64,000 nt of DNA from Cytobacillus luteolus (GCF_017873715.1 NZ_JAGGKM010000001.1:682001-746000); one strand, 5' to 3'; shown: positions 25,993 to 34,553, counted from the stretch's first letter. Program-made: numbers and translations. The notes: generated by a model not told the origin, from the letters alone.

Positions 25993-27049
25993 AGGTTTGT
26001 GGTTAAAGGATTACAAGCAATCTAAGTTTATATTATGGGCATTGTGGCTCGTATCTTTGTATATTCCTATAAAAGTTGTTAATGAGATTCAGCACTTAAA
26101 TGTTGCAATTCAATTCTGGAAAGAATCAGGAGAGCGGAACCCATTTGAATATCATCTTTATTGGAATAATACTGACGTTGCATTCCTCCAAATTCTTGTC
26201 GTACTAATTTTAGCATGTACCTTGATAGGGTTAGAACGTACGAATCAAAGTATGGATTTAACATTGTCACTTCCATTTAAAAGACAGACTATCATGCTTA
26301 CTAAGTGGTTACTTGGAGTTATAAACATTATTGGAGCAACCATTGTTTCAATCGTAGCAGCAGTCATTCTGCTAAGCAATTCATTGCTGATTGATTATAT
26401 GGATTCCGGTATCCTTTGGTACTATGGATTGGTTTCCATTTTTGTACTAATAGGTGTTTATACGTTTGCTTTATTGATTGGGTTTATGGGAGCTAGTGTT
26501 ATTTCTCAGTTTGTTTTCAGTGTCATCTTTTTATTATTTCCTATGGGAATGGCTATGTTGATTGATGAATTTTTTAACTACCATTGGGAAGCACTTGGAT
26601 TGGGGCATTTCTATTTACCTAATGTAATTTACAGTCTGTTTGAGCATATTAGTTTTCCGATACAATTACTTCTACTTGATCATCGGATTAATGGTTTTTT
26701 ACATGGATATGTAAATGGTCCTAATCAGTTAGGTCTTGAGCCACTAATTGTTCCGGTTATAGTAACTATTGTAGGTTTAGGATTGATCATGTATTTTTCT
26801 AAGGCGATGAAAAGTGAAAATAACGGCAAGATTCTTGTGTATGAAAAGTTTCAACCGGTTCTTAAAGTGGGGGTATTCGTCTGTTTTTATCTATTAGGTG
26901 GGGCTATCTTTCCTTCATTTATCTACAACTATAATGAAAGCCCACATGTGATAACGTACCATATTGGAGGTCTATTATTAGCTTTAATTGTCTCCTTCAT
27001 CGTTTCAAAATTACTAGGTACCAGGTTCCTACTTGGGAAAAGGAGTTAA
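25979..27049 (+). CDS. ABC transporter permease, YtrC/D-like
   Basis: About 356 aa with six or more membrane helices. AGGAGGGG (25965-25972) lies 6 nt before GTG 25979; the in-frame ATG at 25973 touches that site and is less likely. It overlaps the ATPase gene. Contains DLTLSLPFKRQTIMLTKWLLG, the usual motif of ABC-2-type permeases. It would pair with the YtrB-like ATPase; whether it exports or senses a compound is unknown. Confidence 0.82.
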   Translation: MKGTKGLWLKDYKQSKFILWALWLVSLYIPIKVVNEIQHLNVAIQFWKESGERNPFEYHLYWNNTDVAFLQILVVLILACTLIGLERTNQSMDLTLSLPFKRQTIMLTKWLLGVINIIGATIVSIVAAVILLSNSLLIDYMDSGILWYYGLVSIFVLIGVYTFALLIGFMGASVISQFVFSVIFLLFPMGMAMLIDEFFNYHWEALGLGHFYLPNVIYSLFEHISFPIQLLLLDHRINGFLHGYVNGPNQLGLEPLIVPVIVTIVGLGLIMYFSKAMKSENNGKILVYEKFQPVLKVGVFVCFYLLGGAIFPSFIYNYNESPHVITYHIGGLLLALIVSFIVSKLLGTRFLLGKRS

Positions 27050-27072
27050 TGACAAGGGCATGATTATTCAGG

Positions 27073-27100
27073 GAGTAACTTGCTAAAGGTTACTCTTTTT
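27073..27100 (+). terminator. Terminator after the Ytr-like operon
   Basis: GAGTAAC/GTTACTC stem with T run. Confidence 0.75.
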
Positions 27101-27172
27101 TATTTCCAAAAAAATATAGGTACAGAACACTTGTTTGGTATATAATAATCGTAACAAAGGAGTGATGTTGCG

Positions 27173-27400
27173 ATGATGGGGATTTTAAAAAGAGCATTCC
27201 ATGAACAGTCAACCATTGAAATTATTTATATATCAAAGGGTGGTGTTGTATCGGGGCGTTTAATTAGAGTAATGGAGATTAAGGAAAATACATTGATTGC
27301 TTATTGTTACTTACGTAAAAAGAGAAGAACCTTCTTAATCGGAAATATCTTATCTGTAGATGTCCCAAGGAGAAGAGGTAGACATAGAGAAGCAAATTAA
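27173..27400 (+). CDS. Small WYL-domain-like protein
   Basis: 75 aa. The core IEIIYISKGGVVSGRLIRV ... LIAYCYLRKKRRTFLIGNILSV matches the shape of a stand-alone WYL domain (SH3-like beta barrel that binds nucleic acid or nucleotides). No helix-turn-helix is attached. AAAGGAG precedes the ATG. Such mini-WYL proteins occur across Bacillus; the function is unknown. Highly basic C-terminus (RRRGRHREAN). Confidence 0.65.
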   Translation: MMGILKRAFHEQSTIEIIYISKGGVVSGRLIRVMEIKENTLIAYCYLRKKRRTFLIGNILSVDVPRRRGRHREAN

Positions 27401-27427
27401 AAAGAGCACCATAATGGATGCTCTTTA
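27400..27427. terminator. Bidirectional terminator
   Basis: AAAGAGCA/TGCTCTTT stem between the WYL-like gene (+) and the chemoreceptor gene (-). Confidence 0.65.
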
Positions 27428-27437
27428 AGATGAACGG

Positions 27438-29162
27438 TTATGAAAGTTTAAACCTACGAACCTGACCATTAAGCTCTTCGGCAAGCACTGATAACTGATT
27501 TGCACTTCCTGCAATTTCCTCCATTGAACTGGTCGTTTGTTGAATAGAGGCAGAGGTTTGTTCAATTCCTGCTGCTGATTCTTCAGAAACTGATGCAATG
27601 TTTACTATAGATTGACTCATAAGTTCACTGCTACTCACAATTTCTTTTAAATTGTTGGATACATCTTGAATTCTAGTAACCATCTCTAGTACGGATTGAT
27701 TAATAGTCTCGAATGTTTTACCTGTAGTTTGAATTTGTTCTGAGCCTTTTTCAACTTGGTGATAGCCTTCTTCAAGTGAAGTTACAACTTCACCAGATTC
27801 TTTTTGAATACCTGCAACAATTCCAGTGATATCAGAAACTGAAACTGAAACCTGTTCAGCTAATTTACGAACTTCATCAGCTACTACTGCGAAGCCTTTA
27901 CCATGTTCGCCAGCTCTTGCTGCTTCGATGGCAGCGTTTAACGCAAGAAGGTTTGTTTGGTCAGCGATTGCTTTAATTACACCAACAAGAGTTGAGATCT
28001 CTTTAGAGTGTTTATCAAGTCCTTTTACTTTGTCTACTGCAACATTAAAGATTTCATCAATGGAATTCATTTGTTTGACAGATGAATCCATTAACTGACT
28101 GCCATCTTTAGTAAGCTTTAAGACATAGTTTGACGAATCATGAATCAGTTGACCGTTCGTATTCGCGCCTTGGATTTTATCAATAAAGGTAGACATGGCT
28201 TCTGATAGTTCAGATGAATCATTGGCTTGAGATTCAGAACCAGCAGAAAGCTCTTGCATTGTAGCAGCAACCTGTCTACTGCCTTCTTTTACTTCATTTG
28301 CTGATTGTGTCAATTCTTCACTTTGACTCGTTACTGTTTCAGATACGTTGGAGATTTTTGTTACCATGTCTCGTAAGCTAATTAACATAACATTCATGGC
28401 TGAACTAAGTTGGCCGATTTCATCCTTACCTGTATAGCTATTTTCATCAATTGTTAGGTTACCTTCAGAGATTTCCTTGGCCATTTTTATGACATTGTTT
28501 AAGTTTTTATGAACGATACGGTTGATTAAATAAACTATTAGAATACCTAGCACTGTAGATAGAGCTATTGCGATTAGTAGATTTGTAATTGCACTGTTTA
28601 AGCTCATTGAAACTTGTTTCATAGCTGTATCACGTTGGTTATCCAAGATACTACGTAACTCTTCTAGTTTTTTTACAACTCCACTGCGAAGTATTTGTGT
28701 TTTTCCACGGCTTAACAATGCTACAGATTGGTCCCCACTTTTAATTGCTGGACCGATAGAATTTAAAAAGAGCGTATTTATTTCTTCATCAGCTTTGTCA
28801 ATCTCACCTAATATGACAATCTCTTCATTTGAAGTTAATTGTGGCTTTAATTCAACTAGAAACAATGTAAGAGATTCATCAATTTCATTATATTCCTTGA
28901 TATATGCCTCCTTAGGACTACTTATATAATCTGCAATACGAGCATCTTTTGATCGAATTAAGGAAGCAATTTCTGTAATAATGATTGAGTTATTACTCTT
29001 TTTTTCTAGTGAAGTTAGTTCAGTTTTTACTCCTTGTATCTGGAAAAAAATAATGACAGCTGAAGCACAGAATAATGCAATTGATAAACCTAGTGCTATT
29101 CCAAATTTCCAGCCTATTTTAAGGTTACTAAACTTTAAAAGGCTTGGTCTCTTTTTAAACAT
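27438..29162 (-). CDS. Methyl-accepting chemotaxis protein
   Basis: 574 aa from the ATG after AGGAGGT; a longer frame would run into the riboswitch terminator. Membrane helices at about 19-41 and 190-212 bracket a four-helix-bundle-type sensor; then HAMP and a cytoplasmic signalling domain whose tip reads [20 protein letters not shown]. It relays ligand signals to CheA/CheW. A cyclic-di-GMP-I riboswitch with terminator lies in its leader, so its expression should follow c-di-GMP level. The ligand is unknown. Confidence 0.93.
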   Translation of the reverse strand: MFKKRPSLLKFSNLKIGWKFGIALGLSIALFCASAVIIFFQIQGVKTELTSLEKKSNNSIIITEIASLIRSKDARIADYISSPKEAYIKEYNEIDESLTLFLVELKPQLTSNEEIVILGEIDKADEEINTLFLNSIGPAIKSGDQSVALLSRGKTQILRSGVVKKLEELRSILDNQRDTAMKQVSMSLNSAITNLLIAIALSTVLGILIVYLINRIVHKNLNNVIKMAKEISEGNLTIDENSYTGKDEIGQLSSAMNVMLISLRDMVTKISNVSETVTSQSEELTQSANEVKEGSRQVAATMQELSAGSESQANDSSELSEAMSTFIDKIQGANTNGQLIHDSSNYVLKLTKDGSQLMDSSVKQMNSIDEIFNVAVDKVKGLDKHSKEISTLVGVIKAIADQTNLLALNAAIEAARAGEHGKGFAVVADEVRKLAEQVSVSVSDITGIVAGIQKESGEVVTSLEEGYHQVEKGSEQIQTTGKTFETINQSVLEMVTRIQDVSNNLKEIVSSSELMSQSIVNIASVSEESAAGIEQTSASIQQTTSSMEEIAGSANQLSVLAEELNGQVRRFKLS

Positions 29163-29192
29163 TTGTGTACCTCCTATGTATAAAACTTTTTC

Positions 29193-29263
29193 AAAAAAAA
29201 CTCTTTCCTCTTTGACGTAAATAGTTTGAAGCAAATTTACGCAAAGCAGAAAAGAGTTTTCAA
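29193..29263 (-). terminator. Riboswitch-controlled terminator before the chemoreceptor
   Basis: On the minus strand AAAACTCTTT...CTTTGCGTAAAT pairs with ATTTACGTCAAAG...AAAGAGTTTT, giving a long stem followed by a T run (29193-29200 as A on plus). It sits between the c-di-GMP aptamer and the chemoreceptor ribosome binding site. Confidence 0.75.
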
Positions 29264-29352
29264 CATCCCATCTGACAACCCGGCCATCATAGCATTATGC
29301 TGAAGATCCGTGGCTTTGCGTCCCCGACTTTCGACGGGTTTGCCTTTAACTT
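29264..29352 (-). ncRNA. Cyclic-di-GMP-I (GEMM) riboswitch
   Basis: Read on the minus strand, the conserved words appear in order: GGCAAACC, a GAAA tetraloop stem, GGGGACGCAAAGCCACGG, a variable hairpin, then GATGGCCGGGTTGTC. These are the tetraloop, core and 3' receptor parts of the GEMM-I aptamer. A terminator follows, then the MCP gene. Confidence 0.85.
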
Positions 29353-29387
29353 TAGGAATTTAGCTATAGTTAATTAGTAATAGATTA

Positions 29388-29416
29388 ATTATATAGCGAT
29401 ATTCTTTTTAAGGCAA
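29388..29416 (-). promoter_or_regulatory. Promoter of the riboswitch-MCP transcript
   Basis: On the minus strand TTGCCT, 17 bp, TATAAT, about 35 nt before the aptamer. Confidence 0.55.
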
Positions 29417-29454
29417 TAAAGGATATGACGAAATATGTTGAAAAATGAGATATT

Positions 29455-30684
29455 TTATACGCTAGGTTTAACTGGTGGTAGGGACTTAGCTTTTGTATTT
29501 AGATTTAATGCAACTAAGGCAATAACGATAGTCGAAGTGATTAATGTCCCGTGTAATATCCAAACCATTTTTGGTAGAGTAAGAGCTTCTAGTAAAATTG
29601 GTGCTACAACAAATCCTAAAGCAAAACCTAATGATTTTAATAGCATGCCAACTCCGAAGATTCGCCCTCGTATATGGTTATCTGTTTTCTGTAAGATGGT
29701 TGAGTGGAGCGTTGTAAATGTAGCATCGAACACTCCGGTAAAGAAAGCAAACGGAAAGATAATCCATAGATTAAGGTTTGACAAAAAGACAATGAATCCG
29801 GTGGACATTAGGATAGCTGATATGAAACAACTATAAAATATGCGGTCACTCTGTAGCCACTTTATCCTTGGGATAATCATTGTGGCAGCAACTGAACCAA
29901 TTCCCCATATTCCCCAGATCATCCCATAGTAGAAACCTTGACGAGAAGGATCTATATCTTCGGCAAGTAATGGAATGCCAAGGTTGTGTGAGCTACCAGC
30001 AAAAGCACCAATTAAGAAAACAAGATTAACCATGAGTAGCATTGGAGCAACCATTATATAGGAATAAACTTCTTTCAAATCATTTCCTACGCTTTTTAAC
30101 TTTTGTTTGAAACCACTAGCCAAAGCAGCAACTTGTTTAGGAGTACTGGACTCCCATTTTACCTTTAAGAGAACAGCAGCTGATAACAGATAAGTTAGTG
30201 CATCAATCATTAAAGTTACTTTATAACCGAGAAAATCAGTGATTACTCCTGCACCAATAAAACCAGCAACAAGACTGATTGATGTTAGCCTTGAGATAAG
30301 CGCGTTTGTTTCAAGTACTTTATCTTGCCCAAAAATTTGTGGTATTTCTGAGTTGAAACTAACCATAAAAAATGTACTTGATAAGCCGATTAAAAAGGCA
30401 ACAGATAAGATCATGACTGGATTAGGAAACGGAATTAATAGAAGGATGATAATGGCCCTGAAAATATCTGTGTAGATCATAATTTTACGACGGTCATATC
30501 TATCTGCTACTATCCCAGAGAAAAGACTGGATAATACACCTCCAAGTGTACGAACAGCCATGGTTGCAGCTAGCCAAACCGTACTTCCTGTTGCAGCATA
30601 CATCACAACATTTAACACAATCAAATCCATGAAGGTTCCTAAATCAGAGAAGGCTTTTGTATAAAGAATTATTTTTTTACTCAT
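29455..30684 (-). CDS. MFS transporter
   Basis: 409 aa with about 12 helices. The signature between helices 2 and 3 is GIVADRYDRRKIMI. It belongs with MFS exporters of the MefA/EntS type by general layout (LGGVLSSLFSGIVADR, FNSEIPQIFG). AAGGAGAA precedes the ATG on the minus strand. An operator-like ATTTCG-N5-CGAAAT lies 50 nt upstream over the likely -35; the same motif occurs before the EamA gene at 40476. Substrate unknown. Confidence 0.85.
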   Translation of the reverse strand: MSKKIILYTKAFSDLGTFMDLIVLNVVMYAATGSTVWLAATMAVRTLGGVLSSLFSGIVADRYDRRKIMIYTDIFRAIIILLLIPFPNPVMILSVAFLIGLSSTFFMVSFNSEIPQIFGQDKVLETNALISRLTSISLVAGFIGAGVITDFLGYKVTLMIDALTYLLSAAVLLKVKWESSTPKQVAALASGFKQKLKSVGNDLKEVYSYIMVAPMLLMVNLVFLIGAFAGSSHNLGIPLLAEDIDPSRQGFYYGMIWGIWGIGSVAATMIIPRIKWLQSDRIFYSCFISAILMSTGFIVFLSNLNLWIIFPFAFFTGVFDATFTTLHSTILQKTDNHIRGRIFGVGMLLKSLGFALGFVVAPILLEALTLPKMVWILHGTLITSTIVIALVALNLNTKAKSLPPVKPSV

Positions 30685-30733
30685 GTGGTTCTCCTTAAAA
30701 TTGTAATAGCTATATTTTAATGATTTCTAAATT

Positions 30734-30750
30734 ATTTCGCAACACGAAAT
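30734..30750. promoter_or_regulatory. Operator-like inverted repeat before the MFS gene
   Basis: ATTTCG-CAACA-CGAAAT, overlapping a minus-strand -35 (TTGCGA) that is 17 bp from TAAAAT. The same TTTCG-N5-CGAAA core is found at 40522-40542. Confidence 0.55.
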
Positions 30751-30805
30751 TTTTATTTTTTTATAAGAAGGAATGAAGTCCAAAAAGTTGGTAGATACTA
30801 TCTGT

Positions 30806-30894
30806 GAGGATTTGTAGCTCAACTAATAGAGCAGCCAACCGTATCATCGAATATGGTTGTGCATGTTGTAGGTGAGAGGCCTACCAAGTCCTCA
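30806..30894 (+). ncRNA. tRNA-like element with an elongated anticodon arm
   Basis: Acceptor stem GGATTTG (30808-30814)/CAAGTCC (30885-30891), extendable by GA/TC. U8-A9, then a D arm GCTC-AACTAATA-GAGC and A26. T arm GTAGG-TGAGAGG-CCTAC (5-bp stem, 7-nt loop) abuts the acceptor strand exactly as in tRNA, and a 5-nt variable loop precedes it. The anticodon arm is replaced by a long hairpin (CAACCGTAT/ATATGGTTG with loop CATCGA), so there is no anticodon loop. The D loop lacks GG and the T loop lacks TTC. There is no encoded CCA. Confidence 0.6.
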
Positions 30895-30911
30895 TACATA
30901 GTAAAAATGAG

Positions 30912-30943
30912 AAAACAGCATCCAAACTGGAATGCTGTTTTTT
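30912..30943. terminator. Bidirectional terminator
   Basis: AAAACAGCAtcc...ggaaTGCTGTTTT stem with T run, 18 nt after the tRNA-like element and before the stop of the convergent membrane gene. Confidence 0.75.
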
Positions 30944-30951
30944 AGTAGTCT

Positions 30952-31278
30952 TTATAAATATACAATAATAGATAGTGCGATTCCGATAACCATTACCAAG
31001 AGTGAGCCAATAAAAAACGGATTAACGAATACATTATATTTTTCTTCTGGTATAAACTTCATCTTTAACATATCTCCAAGGCCACTGTATATATCATAAC
31101 TTAGGCCAACCTCTGCATTTCTACCCTTGTTTGAGGATAACCAGATAGCTCCACTCATAAAAGCTCCAAACAGGAATAAAACATCATGGTAATGCATTTC
31201 TAAAATCCATGATAAGAAAAAAACAAATACTAGTTCTATTGCAGTAGCTGTTATAGTTAGTAGTGCATAAAGTAGCAA
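30952..31278 (-). CDS. Small membrane protein (three helices), unknown
   Basis: 108 aa. TTG start after GAAAGGATG on the minus strand. Hydrophobic helices at about 3-25, 32-46 and 88-107, with a soluble loop (SSNKGRNAEVGLSYD, DMLKMKFIPEEKYNVF) between helices 2 and 3. The style fits DUF3899-like Bacillus proteins, but I am not certain. No function assigned. Confidence 0.65.
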   Translation of the reverse strand: MLLYALLTITATAIELVFVFFLSWILEMHYHDVLFLFGAFMSGAIWLSSNKGRNAEVGLSYDIYSGLGDMLKMKFIPEEKYNVFVNPFFIGSLLVMVIGIALSIIVYL

Positions 31279-31414
31279 GTTCTATCATCCTTTCATTTCA
31301 CACAAATCGTATTTTACCATAGTTTTCACGTAGGCAGAAGATTTTATAAAAAACAAAGGGATATTATTCCAAATGGAGAATATAAGGAAAAGGAAATGAG
31401 CAGAAGCAATATGT

Positions 31415-31447
31415 TAAAGCTTTAAAGCGGTGGGGGTCAGGCCCCAT
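31415..31447. repeat. Partial copy of the GC-rich palindromic element
   Basis: GCTTTAAAGC followed by GTGGGGGTCAGGCCCC, one half of the palindrome found complete at 15541-15602. It sits just before the ribosome binding site of the GyrI-like gene. Confidence 0.6.
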
Positions 31448-31464
31448 AAAGAGGAGTGATAAGG

Positions 31465-32046
31465 GTGAGAGTGAATGATTTTCGCAAAATACATAAAAGT
31501 GTGTATTCTTTAAAACAAGGAATGATTGAGGTTATAGATATTCCTGAGCTTCAATTTGTCGTTGCACATGGAGAGGGAGAGAGAAATGTTTACCGAATGC
31601 ACGATGGTGATACGATCTGGTCAATCTCTCGTGTCGTTAATCGGTTAAAGGACATGACAAAACTTGGGATGGATTACAAGTTTAAGCTAATGCCTTTAGA
31701 AGTGATTTGGACTGGTGAAATAGGTGAGTGGACAGCAATGATGCAGGTCCCAAATTTAATTACTGAAGGTATGTTTAGTGAAGCAATACAGGAACTTGAG
31801 TTCAGAAAGAGGAGTGTCAGAGTTCCTGTTTACTTGAAGAATAACCATCAGGGCCGTTGTGTTCAGGCACTACATGTAGGTTCATATAACAATGTATATG
31901 AAACGCTTGAAGATGTATTGAATTTTTGTAAGGAGAATGGGTTAGTCGTAAAGAATCGATCTCATCGAGAGATTTATATTAATCAGCCTTTTTGTAATGA
32001 GCCCTCCAAGCTACAGACGATTGTTAGGGTTGAGGTAGAGGACTGA
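31465..32046 (+). CDS. GyrI-like small-molecule-binding domain protein
   Basis: About 193 aa. The start is GTG 31465, 8 nt after GAGGAG; the GTG at 31456 overlaps that site. The second half matches the GyrI/SbmC-like fold of the effector-binding domains of AraC and MerR regulators (LEFRKRSVRVPVYLKNNHQGRCVQALHVGSY, then HREIYINQP). There is no DNA-binding domain. Stand-alone members bind or hydrolyse toxic small molecules. It is not clearly operonic. Confidence 0.75.
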   Translation: MRVNDFRKIHKSVYSLKQGMIEVIDIPELQFVVAHGEGERNVYRMHDGDTIWSISRVVNRLKDMTKLGMDYKFKLMPLEVIWTGEIGEWTAMMQVPNLITEGMFSEAIQELEFRKRSVRVPVYLKNNHQGRCVQALHVGSYNNVYETLEDVLNFCKENGLVVKNRSHREIYINQPFCNEPSKLQTIVRVEVED

Positions 32047-32124
32047 TATGTTTTTTTAAAAACTAGTGTTCTACTTAAAAAAACGATATAATCATTCAAA
32101 AAACATAAGGGGACTACACAAAAG

Positions 32125-32664
32125 ATGAACAAAGGGAAGATTATCTATTTAAATGGTGTATCAAGTTCTGGTAAAACGAGCTTAAGTAAAGAACTGATTA
32201 AGCTTTTACCGAATTACTTTCATTTCTCATTGGATGATTTTGATTATATCATCGAGAAAATGGAGGATCGACAGAATGAACGTTTGATTCCCATTGCGAC
32301 TGAGGTTTTTTATCATCAAACGATTAAGATGTTTTCAGATAAAGGTGTAAATCTAATAATAGATGATGTTTTACATGACAACGTAAGCTTGAAAAGTGCG
32401 ACTGAAACCCTTCAAGATTATCCAGTACTGTTTGTTGGGGTTCAATGCCCGTTAGAAGAATTAGAGCGTCGTGAACGTGAACGTGGCGATCGAACGGTAG
32501 GACAAGCGAAAATTCAGTTGAACTTTGTACACCAGAACGGAGAAATGTATGATGTTGAAGTAAATACTTTTAATGAAAAATTAGAGGTATGTGCGGTTCG
32601 TATCGTTGAGGCTGTGAATCAAGAACTGTTTTCAGATGGATGGAAGACATTTTGTAAGGTGTAA
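32125..32664 (+). CDS. Chloramphenicol-phosphotransferase-like kinase
   Basis: 179 aa. P-loop LNGVSSSGKTSL at the N-terminus, DD pair in HFSLDDFDYI, and VGVQCPLEELERRERERGD with GQAKIQ, all hallmarks of the CPT family, whose Streptomyces founder phosphorylates the 3'-OH of chloramphenicol. The substrate here may be another small molecule or nucleoside. A -10 (TATAAT at about 32086) precedes it. No leader peptide or attenuator was seen. Confidence 0.82.
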   Translation: MNKGKIIYLNGVSSSGKTSLSKELIKLLPNYFHFSLDDFDYIIEKMEDRQNERLIPIATEVFYHQTIKMFSDKGVNLIIDDVLHDNVSLKSATETLQDYPVLFVGVQCPLEELERRERERGDRTVGQAKIQLNFVHQNGEMYDVEVNTFNEKLEVCAVRIVEAVNQELFSDGWKTFCKV

Positions 32665-32696
32665 AAGGTAATAAAAGAGTATTTTAGGGGAAATCA

Positions 32697-32727
32697 AACG
32701 CGCTGACAACGAACAAGTCAGCGTGTT
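32697..32727. terminator. Bidirectional terminator
   Basis: AACGCGCTGAC/GTCAGCGTGTT stem between convergent genes. Confidence 0.7.
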
Positions 32728-32737
32728 CAGGTGTTTT

Positions 32738-33559
32738 TTACCCTTTATACACATAATAATCCTGAGTGTGGAATTGTTCAAACCCACAGGATTTATATAA
32801 CCCAAGTGCATGTTCGTTTTTTATTTCAACCTCTAAATAAATATCTTGTACATGTTTTGCTTCATCTAATACAACGTTGGTCAATGCTTTACGTCCAATC
32901 CCTTTTCCTTGGTATTCAGGATAAACAGCGAAACTATAAATCCAACTTTCCCCGTGTTCACGGTAAACGCGGATTTTACCAACCGTTTTCCCTTCCACTT
33001 CAATAATATAATATGTACCTTCTTCTAGTACTCTTTCATTAAAAGATTTTGCTGCTTCTTCAGTCATATCAAAACACTTCATATCTAACTCAATCGCAGC
33101 TACTTTGTCTTGTAAAGAAGAAGCTTGCCTCAAAACAATGTCATTGTTGCATTCTAATGGAGTGTGATTGTATTTCATTTGATATTCAGAAATAGAATAA
33201 ATACAGGGTAATTTCTTTAGAAACTCGCTTGCTGAAACTGAATCAGCTGGAGCATTCAGTAGGATTCTCTCAAAACCTTGATTTTTACAAGCTTCAATGG
33301 CTTGTTGAAAGAGTTTAGTAAAGATACCGTTGTTTCTAAAATTGGGGTGAACCATTCCACATAGCTCAACCTTATCACCGAATCCATAGATTCCAATGAA
33401 ACCTACCAGTAAAGAGGATTCATACATGAAAAAGTCTTCTGGCTCTTGACTACCTCTGGAACGTAGCATATCCCAATTTAATTTTAGTTTAAGATTGTCA
33501 TGCGATTCGCAAACCTTTTGAAGGGATTCAATATCGTGTAATTGTTGAGCTTTTAGCAT
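32738..33559 (-). CDS. Tandem-GNAT acetyltransferase
   Basis: 273 aa with two GNAT folds. The N-terminal copy has HPNFRNNGIFTKLFQQA (acetyl-CoA loop partly kept: RNNG), the C-terminal copy YPEYQGKGIGRKAL (complete Q/RxxGxG) and NEHALGLYKSCGF. Such fusions are common in Bacillus; one domain is usually catalytic and the other structural. Substrate unknown. The ATG is preceded on the minus strand by a weak GGGGGAA. Confidence 0.85.
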   Translation of the reverse strand: MLKAQQLHDIESLQKVCESHDNLKLKLNWDMLRSRGSQEPEDFFMYESSLLVGFIGIYGFGDKVELCGMVHPNFRNNGIFTKLFQQAIEACKNQGFERILLNAPADSVSASEFLKKLPCIYSISEYQMKYNHTPLECNNDIVLRQASSLQDKVAAIELDMKCFDMTEEAAKSFNERVLEEGTYYIIEVEGKTVGKIRVYREHGESWIYSFAVYPEYQGKGIGRKALTNVVLDEAKHVQDIYLEVEIKNEHALGLYKSCGFEQFHTQDYYVYKG

Positions 33560-33699
33560 GAAGTTATTCCCCCATTTAAATTAAATTAGATTCCTTTATT
33601 ATAATAAATGGAAATGGATAAGAAATACAGTTCTATTTTTCAGAATAAACTATACTTTTTACCTAAAATAGATTGATTGAAAGATAAGGAAATGGTACT

Positions 33700-33788
33700 A
33701 TTTTAGTAATCTAGGGCAAACTTATTGAAAGATGAGGGCAAAGTCACGGGTCTAAAGTTGGACAACTAGGATTGCCTTCTGCCAATTT
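33700..33788 (+). ncRNA. Probable second cyclic-di-GMP-I riboswitch
   Basis: AGGGCAAAC, a stem capped by a GAAA tetraloop (CTTATT-GAAA-GATGAG), GGGCAAAGTCACGGGTCT, a small hairpin, AGGATTGCC, then TGCC: the GEMM-I order of conserved blocks. One or two core bases before GCAAAG differ from consensus. It ends about 30 nt before the gene at 33817 and has no clear terminator, so control of translation is possible. Confidence 0.6.
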
Positions 33789-33816
33789 CGTTCATGGATA
33801 CAAAGTAGGGGGACTT

Positions 33817-34134
33817 ATGGAAAGGAATATCGAGTTAATTGAAACCATCCAACATTTCTATCAGTTATTAGATAGAATGCCGGACCGCCCAAGTTCAACG
33901 TACGATTTCGCATATTTTATTAAACAATTTTTACGAACAAAAGTAGATGAGGGGCAATTGCCAACCATTGAAGTGATGACCGTATTTAAATATAGTAAGC
34001 CAAAAGCGTATTATTCTATGAGACAATTTGCAAAAAAGGATCCATTGTTACACTTTTTAATGGGATTAGATATGGACAAAGACAGAGCAGAAGAGAGATT
34101 AAATCAATTACTTAAACAAAATATAGAGTGTTAA
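33817..34134 (+). CDS. Uncharacterised protein downstream of a probable c-di-GMP riboswitch
   Basis: 105 aa from the ATG after TAGGGGGA; a longer frame would read into the riboswitch. Soluble, helical: ELIETIQHFYQLLDRM, YDFAYFIKQFLRTKV, YSKPKAYYSMRQFAKKDPLL, RAEERLNQLLKQ. The middle region (KVDEGQLPTIEVMTVFKYSKPKAYYSM) looks like a possible helix-turn-helix, but this is weak. No family recognised. Placement behind a c-di-GMP switch suggests a role in motility, matrix or surface behaviour. Confidence 0.7.
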   Translation: MERNIELIETIQHFYQLLDRMPDRPSSTYDFAYFIKQFLRTKVDEGQLPTIEVMTVFKYSKPKAYYSMRQFAKKDPLLHFLMGLDMDKDRAEERLNQLLKQNIEC

Positions 34135-34136
34135 AT

Positions 34137-34163
34137 GATCAACTTCACAGGTTGGTCTTTTTT
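34137..34163 (+). terminator. Terminator
   Basis: GATCAAC...GTTGGTC imperfect stem with six T after the riboswitch-linked gene. Confidence 0.6.
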
Positions 34164-34256
34164 ATTGGAGATTTTTTCAATAATATAGTTATAGAGGTAA
34201 AGATTAAAATAGTATATAGTTAGAGGATAGAATTATTCTAGGAGGATCTTTTAAAA

Positions 34257-34550
34257 ATGTTACATACACCGCTAGGCCGCTTTAGAACGATGGGATTTCT
34301 TGAAGGTGGTTCTCTTCTGTTTCTTGTATTTATTGCAATGCCACTAAAGTATTTTTTAGACATGCCTCAAGTCGTCAGCGTTGTTGGCGCAATTCACGGT
34401 GGGCTATTTACTCTATATGTAATTGTTATAGCCTATACAACCTATAAAATCCGTTGGTCATTAAAATGGGCTATTAGTGCATTTATCGTAGCCTTCATTC
34501 CATTTGGAAACATTGTTCTTGATTTACAACTAAAAAAACATAACTTTTAA
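34257..34550 (+). CDS. DUF3817 membrane protein (YdzA-like)
   Basis: 97 aa, three helices. The DUF3817 signature is clear: RFRTMGFLEGGSLLFLVFIAMPLKYF, VGAIHGGLFTLY and AFIPFGNIVLD. AGGAGG lies 11 nt before the ATG. The domain also occurs fused to transporters in actinobacteria; function is unknown. Monocistronic. Confidence 0.85.
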   Translation: MLHTPLGRFRTMGFLEGGSLLFLVFIAMPLKYFLDMPQVVSVVGAIHGGLFTLYVIVIAYTTYKIRWSLKWAISAFIVAFIPFGNIVLDLQLKKHNF

Positions 34551-34553
34551 CAT

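Noticed and set aside
27073-27172. Riboswitch before the WYL-like gene
   Set aside because: Only the operon terminator and a plain promoter region are visible; no conserved aptamer words.
30806-30894. Functional canonical tRNA gene
   Set aside because: No 7-nt anticodon loop, no GG in the D loop, no TTC in the T loop and no CCA. Kept as tRNA-like only.
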